NCBI GenBank assembly: GCA_026545225.1
Contig: CM048848.1
Location: 15,170,853 to 15,234,852 of the forward strand
Reading direction: 5' to 3'
From: Cornus controversa
Taxonomy: Eukaryota > Streptophyta > Magnoliopsida > Cornales > Cornaceae
DNA: 64,000 nt
The notes beneath the pieces were generated by a model. It saw nothing but the letters and a program-made list of their open reading frames with translations, was not told the origin of the DNA and made no database searches. This document shows, in pieces, positions 55,143 to 64,000 of this stretch. Position 1 is the first letter of the stretch. Each line of letters opens with the position of its first letter. The position numbers and the translations under genes were made by a program.

Positions 55143-58100
55143 GATGATGTGAGGAGGCTCAGTAAGCAATATGTAGAGCAAATTATGAGATTACATGGAG
55201 TTACAATATCCATTGTATTGAATAGGGATCCACGATTTACTTAAGATTCTGGTAGGGATTCCAGATGGTGTTAGACACTGAGTTGCCCTTTAACACAACC
55301 TTTCATCCTCAGACCGACGGACAGTTGGAGCGTACTATTTAGATATTGGAGGATATGCTTTTTACTTGTATTTTAGATTTTGGTGGTGATTGGGAGAACC
55401 ATTTGCCACTTATGGAGTTTGAGTACAAAAATAATTATCAGGGCATTATTGAGATGACACCATTTGAGGCATTATCTGGCAGACCTTGTAGATCTCTAGT
55501 TTGTTGGACTAAGGTCGACGAGAGAGCAACCTTTGGACTAGATATTATACATGAGACTATAGAAAAGATCAAGTTGATTAGACAACAATTATTGACAACT
55601 CAAAGTCGACAAAAGAGCTATGTCAATAGAAGGCGGCGACCGTTATCCTTTTAGGTGGGAAACCACGTGTTTTTTAAGATTTTTCCACAGAAATGATTGA
55701 TGTGATTTGGGCAGAGTGGCAAGTTTTCGCCTAGATATATTGGACCCTTTAAGATCCTAGAGTGTGTCAGTGAGGTGGCTTATAGATTGGCTAAGCCACC
55801 ACAGCTGGAAAAGGTTCACATGTTAAAGAAAGATGAACATGATCCATCACATGTCTTAAGTTAGGTAGACATTGAGGTCGACGAGGATGTCACCTATGAG
55901 GAGATACCAGTTCAGATTTTGGATGCTCAAGAGCAAGTTCTGAGGGGTAAGACCATTCATTTGGTCAAAGTTTTATGGCATCATCATAATGTTGAGGAAG
56001 CTACCTGAAAGCGAGAGCAGGAAGTTCGTTCTAAGTATCCAGACTTGTTTCCTTTCAAGTATGACCTGATTTCGGGGACAAAATTCTTTTAAGTTGGGTA
56101 GGTTGTAAGAACTGTGACCCTTTTTGGCTTATTTTTTTATTTCATTTAAATGCATATAAATGATTTAAATGATTATATATGTGTTTTAAATGTGAAATAC
56201 ATGTTTAGGGACTTGTACAAAGGTATGGGGATGTTTTGGGAGCGTTTGACAAAAGTATTTTTGGGTCTGGTGGGCCCAAGACGTGGGTCCCACATGCCCG
56301 AAAAATTTTAAAGTGTCAGAATGACATCAAATTTAGAGAGTAGCTTAAATAAAATATTTGATGTGCTACGGAATCGATTTTGGATCCGTAGGAGTTACCA
56401 AAAGTGAAAACGGAGCCTAGGAAGGTTTAGTGAGAGACTAGTGACATTTTTGTAAATAAATGAGCTATGTCTATAAATAGCAAAGAGGAGAATGGTGAAT
56501 TCATTTCTCTTATTCTTCATTAACCGTAAAAGAGAAATATAGATATACATATATCTCTACATCTTCTTCTTCCCTTCTCCATTGAATTTGATAGGCCTGA
56601 GGTGATAATTGGAAGACGCCGAAGAAGGAAGAGTTGGTATATGCATTGAGGGCTCGAGTTTGATCCATTCGAAATCGAATTCAGAGAAAATTGAATTTTT
56701 GTGAGGAATTGAAGAAATCATTTGGAAGCTCTTCCAAATTGAGGTAGGGATGTCTAACCCATAGAATCTGAGATTTTGGTGAGTATATTGGTTGTTTATG
56801 ACAACCAATTGCTTATGTGGGTATAATTAGATATCTTTCAAGGTTAAAGCATGCTAGATTATACTACTTAGTGAATTATCAATGTCAAATGATGTAATTA
56901 GGTGCTATAATTACGTTAGATGATTATATGATCATGTTGAGGTTGAATTGTGAGGGCATTATGTGAATTCATGTGTAATTGTGAATATGACACTTATGTG
57001 TTTGATAAATTATCTTGAAAGCATGTTTGGATATGAAAGCATATTTAATTGTCAATCTAAGTGATATGAAATGTGCAATATGTGAAACATGTTCAATATG
57101 AGAGTATGTAATGTTTATTTAGAAAATGTGCAAGCATGATAATTAGTATGGCATTGCTTTGAATTGTATGTGCACACTATCATGAATATGTGTGACTCAT
57201 CTTCATTGGCACGGTGAGGGTGGTGAACCCTCTTGGCGAGTGGCATGGTAATCCTTGTGGAGCCATGTGGGGCAATTCGAGGGTGAAACCCTATGGAGTG
57301 ATCCTTAATTAGGGCTTCAGACTATAATGGAAGAGGATACTCCCTAAAACAGAGTCCTACAATGAGGTAAATTGATTTTGAAACCTCAGTTAGGTGAGAT
57401 TGGGTGGCCCGTAAAACTAGAACCCAATAGATGTGTGGAGAGTATGAGGGAGTTATGCATATCACGTTGCATTATATATTGCTTGTGATATGGTTGTGAT
57501 GTACAGATATTTGCTTAACCTAATAAAATGTAAATATATGCTTATGTGGTATTCACAAAATTTGTGAAATTGTGTTTTAAACATTCCTACTGAGTGTGTT
57601 GTAGCTCATCCTATGAGTATTAACTTTTTTCAGGAAATGAAAAGGAGGTGATGGAGTCTCCTCAATAGTGAGTTAGCGTGGAGCGAAATTGGTTTCATTC
57701 AAAGACTTAAAATGTTTTATTTGAATGCATGTTTAAATTGTGGACTATATGCATGTAGTGAACATGCAAAGACTATTTATGTTTTCGGGAACATGTATGA
57801 TTATGCTTTATGAATGCATACATTTAAATACGAATCTTTAGCATGATTATGATTTCATACCTTATATGTATGTGTTGAGTATGATAAATGCTAGGAAATG
57901 AAAATGATGGTTTATAATTCCATTAATGTCCAATTATGCATATATATGAATGTTGGCATGATTGAGTTGAGATAAAACATGAAATGGACCATATGTATAT
58001 GTTAAAGGCACAACTAGCCACAAGATTACGATGGATCGTAAGCATTATTACGATGCATCGCCACATTACGATGCATCAAAATATCCATTACAATGTATAG

Positions 58101-58544
58101 AAAAATTAAGGAACTGAGAGGTCAAAAATAGTGAATTTTGCAGCTTGTTACACACCATAGGCAATGCATCGTAACCCATGTTATGATGTTTTGTAATGTA
58201 CAAATGTTGAGTGAGTTAAGTTGATCTGTAATGAGTGAACAGGTGTGTGATGTACATGTGGGGTCCCATTGTGAGAATGACTATTGTATTTGATGGTATT
58301 GATGTGTAAATAATGCTTTCGCTGATTATAAAATGATAACTTAGATTGTTGATCATTGTGATATGTCCATTGAGAGATAGATGTTTTGATAAATGTAAAA
58401 GACTCCCAATGTATGTAATGATCTCAGTGGTCCAAGTAGGAACAGAGGGTGATAATGGTAGTTTGTCATAGTTGTTCAGGTCATGAAGTAACGATCGGGC
58501 TCGTACCTAGGGAGTCCCGGTGATTCAAATTTTAGGGCATGACA
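55143..58544 (+). mobile_element. Chromovirus right part with 3' LTR (broken fossil)
   Basis: Begins in mid-integrase (RRLSKQYVEQIMRLHGV), continues to a chromodomain-like end near 56000, a purine tract, and the 3' LTR at 56104-58544 (TGTAAGAACTGTGACC to GGGCATGACA, 2441 bp). It is probably the other part of 33380-36545. Several breaks. The LTR carries about six copies of a TTACGATGCATCGTAA-type palindrome between 58025 and 58196. Confidence 0.8.
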
Positions 58545-58839
58545 GGTGTGAGTCTAAGGCAGAGTCTGTTGTACTTTGCTTCACCATAGTGGATTGGTTT
58601 TCTCAAGCTTTGCCTTCCTTGTGATTTTTTTTCAATCTGGGTTTTCACGTATATCTAGTGCCATCTTTATTTTTACTTGCACTTTATTTTATTTACTTGC
58701 TTTATATGTTTGATTAATTTTTAATTAGATTTAAAATTGAATTAAGCTAAAAAATTAAGCAAACTAGCAAGTGAACCTATTCACCCCCTTTAGGTTTTAA
58801 ATTAACTTTCGCAATCACTTCCGCACCGCGCAACTCACA
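58545..58839 (+). mobile_element. Sirevirus-like copia LTR end fragment (fossil)
   Basis: Matches the ends of the LTRs at 31089-32031 and 25197-25989: GAGTCTGTTGTACTTTGCTT, then CTATTCACCCCCTTTAGG, ending CGCAACTCACA. The chromovirus LTR abuts its left side. Confidence 0.7.
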
Positions 58840-59306
58840 CTTTAAGTATTTTCTATATTCCTCTTCCCTTCCAAACTCTACTTTGGATTCTTTCACGACC
58901 ATAGTATAGAATAAAACAATACTACCACTGAATTTTGAATCATCTTTTCCATTCTCACCCACCTTTGCTTACACACCCATTTATTATTTTCTCTCTATTT
59001 TCTTGTGGCTAAGTCTTAGAAGAAAACAAGGGAAACAATACTTTTCCACCTTTTAACACCTAGATTCTTCAGGATCAATCTTTTTTCCCAACTGGTTTTG
59101 CTTTCTTTAAATGGAGTGTCATTTCAGTTTATTTGAAGTAATTTTTAAGGTGAATTGGTATTTAGTATCTTGTCTTCGAGCAAGCATTGAATAATTTGGA
59201 TAATATTTATAGAGTTCATCTTTTTAGATAAAAAAAGAAAGAGAGGTGTGAGGGTAAAGTTGTCAATTCATTTAATAGAAGTAAAAAGTGGAGCATCAGA
59301 GACTAA
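58840..59306. other. AT-rich spacer
   Basis: A 61-codon frame on the minus strand crosses the LTR end and has no recognisable domain. No gene is called. Confidence 0.5.
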
Positions 59307-60679
59307 GGGCTTGTTTGGTAACCGTTTGTGTTTAGTGTTAATTGTTTAAATGTTTATATAAACAGTGTTTATGTTACGATTTTGTTTATCCATAAATATG
59401 AGTATTGTTTGATAACGAAAAAACGTTTGACTTATTTTAAAAATCATAAATAGAAAAACATATTTGTTAACCTTAAACTGTTTTTAAAAAATAATAATCA
59501 ATACAATAAACTGTATAAAAAGTCAAGTTCATGCTATGACAAATCTATACAGCAATAATAGAGCAATAAATATACATAAAAAGGAAACCAATAATATTAA
59601 GTTACATATATATCTACACACTGCAAATTATACTGTAAAATTACAATGACCTACAACCCAAAAGGCCCCAACAAGTAGGGGTGCACATGATACAGTTCCT
59701 TACGGTTATTGGAAGAACAGAAACCAGAACCGTTCCCAACAGTTCCTTAATTTTGAAACCAGAACCATTGAGTTTAGTTCGGTTCTTTACAGTATTGGTT
59801 CTTTATGGATCAAGTTTCGGTTCTTTGTGCACTCCTAAATTTGAAACTAACTAATGGAAAAGTTTAACATTTTTCTTGTAGTAAATTCTAAATTTGCTTT
59901 TCACATGTTGTTTTAATGCATCCATAACTTTTATTATCTTTTATTTTTTAAAAGAACTGAAAGATTATTATGTGAGTATATATGTGTGTATGTGTATATA
60001 TATATGTATTTGTGTATTTGTGTGTTCATTGTGAGTAATCAAAGAATGTATCGCCAAATTAACTAATTTTTGAGTATATATGTGTGCATTTTTTTTTTTA
60101 TATTTTCCTTTCAACACTGAAAATGAATGAATGATATAAGTACAAAATACCATTTTTGTTTTTTTGACAAGGAGATGATTGTGACTTCTTTGTTTTTTTT
60201 TTCCTCAAATAAGGTTTTTTTTTTTAATTAACACGGGTAACCCTAAGTAACTATTTCTTATTATCAAGTATATTATTAATTATTCATATTGTACCCAATT
60301 TTTTTTTCTCAAGGCAATTGATGCTCTTTAATTCTACACTTGGTAATTATAATATTTTTATCATTGTATCAAGCAATAGTCTTTTATAATTTTTTTTTCT
60401 TTTCATTTTCTCACTTTTTGTTTCAATTTTTAATTAAAATAATATAATCACCATTTTATATAAAAAAAGAAAAAAAAAAGTCTTTTTTTATTTAATAAAC
60501 ATAAACACTAAAACATCATTTTGGTGTTTAGGATTTGAAGGCTTGGTTACAGTGTTGTTTTAAAAGTATTTTGACAATTTATAAACAAACAAAAATTATC
60601 AAATATGTTTATCCTAAAAATTTATTTTTATAAACAATAAATAATAAACACTAAACATAAATAGTTACCAAACGAACTC
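59307..60679. mobile_element. Terminal-inverted-repeat element with TAA target triplet
   Basis: Ends are GGGCTTGTTTGGTAAC (left) and, read in reverse, GAGTTCGTTTGGTAAC (right), extended on both sides by TTTGTGTTTAGTGTT / TTTATGTTTAGTGTT. Flanked by TAA at 59304-59306 and 60680-60682, which suits PIF/Harbinger-type or related elements. No transposase; the interior is very AT-rich and carries a second element at 59676-59837. Confidence 0.65.
59676..59837. mobile_element. Small MITE nested in the larger element
   Basis: 162 bp with inverted ends TAGGGGTGCACA and TGTGCACTCCTA and an interior of repeated GGTTCT/AGAACC words. The GGGGTGCAC ends resemble a common hAT-type plant MITE. The target duplication is not clear. 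Confidence 0.6.
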
Positions 60680-60682
60680 TAA

Positions 60683-61792
60683 TTTTGGAGTGCTAATAAT
60701 ATCATCCATTCTTTATTATTTTGTTTATGACTTTAACTTAATATCAGTTGCAATAAATTTACGTGGGATTTTCAAAGCAATTGTGTCATAAGTTAGGTTC
60801 ATAACTACCAATAATATTATGTCATCAAAGAGTAAATCATCCAACCTTATGCTTATTTTATGTAAATAATATGTAGTCATAAAAATATAAAAGTTATAAA
60901 TTCTTGTTGTATTCTAGGTTGATTAATTTCATGATGTCAAATACTTTTCTCACACTTGTAAAATTTTTGAGCGAATCTCGAATTGTTCGAGATAGTCTCA
61001 CCCCTAGTCACTTGAACCTTATTTTATGGATTCTTGGTCTACAAGAAAACTATAGGTCACCATGAATCACTTTTGGCTTTCCTATCAGATTTTTTATGAC
61101 ATGGCAAGATCTTGGGCTTCTGTTAATATAAAATTTCTTTCGAAGCCCATCCTAAATTGTTCCATGATGATCCAACTTCTTTTTCAAAACTGAACTCATT
61201 TTATTTCATGGACTAGCCCATATTGATTCAACCAACATGATGACACACTTGAAGCCTTATTTCTCTCCATTTTGTAATGCCATGTGATGGTAAAGAATGA
61301 GTGTTAACAATTTTTAAGAGGTATGTGAGCATATTAGAGACTTTCTGCAAAGGAAAATGATAGACTTTACGACTATACAAAATCGTGAAAAAATTGACTT
61401 TTACGTGAAAATATCCTAATTGTACTCTCAAAGTCTTCCATTAGTGCATATTTATTAAATACACTAAGTTTTTTTTAGACAAAAGTACTGTTTCACCCAT
61501 TTTCTTCACCCCTCTCTCTCTCTATTTCTATCTTGTTTTGTATTGCAAAAAAATCTTTTTACTGCCACTTAAAAGACTCAGTTGCATTGGAGTGAATGAA
61601 TTTTTTTTCTTTGACCGGAAAAAGAGAGAAGATTCTAAAAATGGGTTCTGTGGCGGCAGATTTTAACGTTTGAATGAGATTTGTTGGTGGCGATTTTGTT
61701 TCAAGATCTGGATTTTCTAACAATGATTTGAACATATTCTGAAAATTTGTTGAAGAAAAGCGAGGGTTGTTCCAATGATAGATTAGGATAGA
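60683..61792. other. AT-rich DNA without a recognised gene
   Basis: Short frames on both strands only; none has a known motif. The right edge merges into the minisatellite. Confidence 0.5.
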
Positions 61793-62440
61793 AAGAGGAA
61801 AGATAATCAATGGTGGGGAGAGAGGGGTACTAATTGGTTGGGGAAACAAATTTGGATAGGAAGAGAAAAATGATCAATGGTGGAGAGAGGGGTACTAATT
61901 GGTTGGTGGAATAGAGAGACGACATATTCTAAATATTTGAGGGTTGTTCAGATGATGGATTTGGTTAGGAAGAGGAAAGATGATCAATGGTGGAGAGAGG
62001 AGTACTAATTGGTTGGGGAAACAAATGTGGATAGGAAGAGAAAGATGATCAATGGTGGAGAGAGAAGGAGTACTAATTAATTGGGAAAACAAATGTGGAT
62101 AGGAAAAGAAAGATGATCAATGGTGGAGAGAGAAGTACTAATTGGTTAGAGGAACAGAGAGAGACGACATATTCTGAAAATTTGAGGGTTGATCGGATAA
62201 TGGATTTGGATAAGAAGAGGAAAGATGATCAATGGTAGAAAGAGAGGGAGTACTAATTGATTGGGAAAACAAATGTGGATATGAAGAGAAAAATGATCAA
62301 TGGTGGAGAGAGATGAACTAATTGGTTGGGGAAACAAATTTAGATAGGAAGAGAAAGATGATCAATGGCGGAAAGAGGGGTACTAATTGGTCAAAGAAAT
62401 AAAGAGGGACATCATATTCTAAAAATTTGAAGATATTTTA
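61793..62440. repeat. 67-bp minisatellite with alternating 111-bp variant
   Basis: Eight units marked by GATGATCAATGGTGGAGAGA, spaced 67, 110, 65, 68, 112, 68 and 65 bp. The long units carry an extra block of about 43 bp with GACGACATATTCTAAA or a close variant. This gives a higher-order pattern rather than a simple array. Proteins predicted across it are repeat by-products. Confidence 0.85.
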
Positions 62441-62924
62441 GTTCAATTCTTTTATGTTTTTAATGTTTTACAAAAATTAAGTTACTTTAATGCCACATCA
62501 TCAAGTGGTTCCTCCAAATGAAACGATGTTGGTGGTACACTTCTCTGGGTAGTTTTATTTTGTATATATTGTCACTGTTTTGTATATTTATATTGATTGA
62601 CAAACTCATGTGGACCTGACTAAGAAATTTCCATCTAGTATATGGGTTGAGGGACAGAAGAGCAGTGTTGCCAACTTACCACCAAACAAATCATAATTTG
62701 CCATAAAACACTAACAATATGGTCCAAAAATAGGGCAAGCCTACTAACCCTATTTTTTTTTGTTTCTTTTTTGTTCTTCTCATTCTTTTAAAGGCAATCA
62801 CAAACTGTAAATTTCTGGTAAGAGTCACACTCAACTTTATACTTTTTTGAAGCAATACTGTGATAGATAACAAATGAAAGAGCACAAACTTCTGGGAAAA
62901 AACAAATGAAAGAGCAAACACACT

Positions 62925-62925
<1 letters not shown>
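62441..62925. other. Spacer
   Basis: No gene or repeat recognised. Confidence 0.5.

Positions 62926-63003
<78 letters not shown>
62926..63003. repeat. (CA)n(TA)n compound microsatellite
   Basis: About twenty-four CA units then about fifteen TA units. A second short TA run is at 63346-63366. Confidence 0.9.
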
Positions 63004-63005
<2 letters not shown>

Positions 63006-64000
63006 ATATCTATATATGTAATTGTATTTTATAGATGGAGATATTATGCATGATATATGTGAATTCTGAGGGACCCTCATCCCTCATTCTATGATTTTGT
63101 GTATGACAAGTGGGAATGCCACAACAAAGATGTGGGGCATGAAATTTTCGACTTTATGGGAGTGAAAAGGAAAGGTGTTCCAGCTCTTATTTGGCATTTT
63201 CCACTCCAACTTATATCGAAAAACTTTGAGACTTTTCTCCAGAATCACCAACTTGGGTCAAATTAATTTCTACAAGAATGATTCCTAGATAGCAACCAGA
63301 AAGTTATTCATGAAAGAAACTTTTGTATCAACTTAATTTTTGACTATATATATATATATATATATTAAACTCACGGCTTTTAGACTCAAACTCCCATCCT
63401 TATACTTTGTTAGTGTAAATTTTTACCGCCTTACTAAATTCCTGAAAACTTTTGGAATTAATGTTAAATTCAAAAAATGGTACTGAAATTTTTAACAACT
63501 ATTTTAGGCCCTGATTTTGGAATTGAACTTTTGGTGGGTAATTTTCAAAAAAGTCAGTTTAGAAAAGACTAAGGCTTTTGTTTATTTCAATTCTTTGAAA
63601 ATTATTGTCAAAAGTTATCTAAAAATAGGTTTTTAGAAAAAAATTCTAAAGATAACTTATTATTCTATCTTTTGAAAATACTCTAACAAAATTTAGGAGA
63701 TTTAGTTTCATTTTTCAGATAGAAATCTCTTATATATATACACCTCCTGTACTAAGCATTGTAAATCAAGTAGTGAAGATTATTTAAAATAGAGTGTCAG
63801 ATTAGTCATTATATTGATTGGTTGTGAGCTTGTAATTTTTGATATAATAACATTGAGGACAGCGACTATGTGATTTTGGTCGATCAAAGACTGACACACA
63901 AGTAAACGTGTCAACTTTATTAATTTTTTATTCCTTGTCAATATGTGAATTTTATGAAAGTGGCTAATAATTTCATTTGAATGATTGCATGACAACAAAC
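63004..64000. other. AT-rich DNA to the window end
   Basis: No coding region, RNA gene or element recognised. The longest frame (63780-63998, minus) is 72 codons with no known motif. Confidence 0.5.

Noticed and set aside
62691-63080. 129-codon minus-strand frame with a long Cys-Val run
   Set aside because: The run is translation of the CA/TA microsatellite and the rest has no known motif.

Overview
This is a stretch of nuclear plant DNA, most likely from a core eudicot. It is AT-rich, with short intron-poor genes, Ty3/gypsy, Ty1/copia, Harbinger and Mutator-like remnants, and long TA/CA microsatellites. No species can be named from sequence alone. The left 25 kb is a tandem cluster of cytoplasmic pseudokinase genes, all on the minus strand. 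They resemble the ZED1/ZRK family (receptor-like cytoplasmic kinase group XII-2), whose known members act as adaptors or decoys for the NLR immune receptor ZAR1. The right 39 kb is a nested graveyard of transposons with no intact host gene that I can support.

Kinase cluster (1-25,190). Three open reading frames look intact: 1163-2383, 7689-8783 and 15877-17097. At least six more copies are broken or partial: 5062-5165, 5424-5589, 6006-6541, 11050-12381, 14217-14885, 22149-22696, plus one split by a transposon (18815-19063 and 21754-21895). All recognisable catalytic sites lack the HRD aspartate and the DFG glycine, so loss of catalysis predates the duplications. A block duplication explains most of the layout: 148-3012 matches 14929-17736, 4267-5085 matches 17737-18690, 5085-7420 matches 21780-23610, and 13300-14210 matches 24262-25190. 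The second block is shorter and lacks two of the genes. The intact genes share a likely 5' UTR intron and a pyrimidine/purine-rich leader.

The array is dotted with insertions. These include three copies of a GTGTC-rich inverted-repeat element and a tandem array of four 250-bp TRIM LTRs (19064-21753) with a perfect 5-bp target duplication and a solo LTR nested inside it.

Transposon region (25,197-64,000). In order: a Sirevirus-like LTR fragment and a Tekay-like LTR fragment; a broken Sirevirus-like copia element (26920-32031) that cuts a Harbinger transposase; the left part of a chromovirus (33380-36545); a decayed plant-mobile-domain gene; a solo LTR sitting in the leader of a decayed Myb/SANT-like gene; a gag/LTR fossil whose LTR carries a composite Mutator-like element with a second one nested in it; a chromovirus on the minus strand (46005-55142) carrying a TRIM; the right part of the plus-strand chromovirus (55143-58544); a terminal-inverted-repeat element (59307-60679) with a smaller one inside; a 67-bp minisatellite (61793-62440); and plain AT-rich DNA to the end.

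The working part of the window is therefore a small immune-adaptor-like gene family evolving by duplication, internal repeat growth, deletion and transposon insertion. Boundaries given to the base rest on visible LTR ends and target duplications. Family names rest on recalled motifs, and no search or alignment was run.
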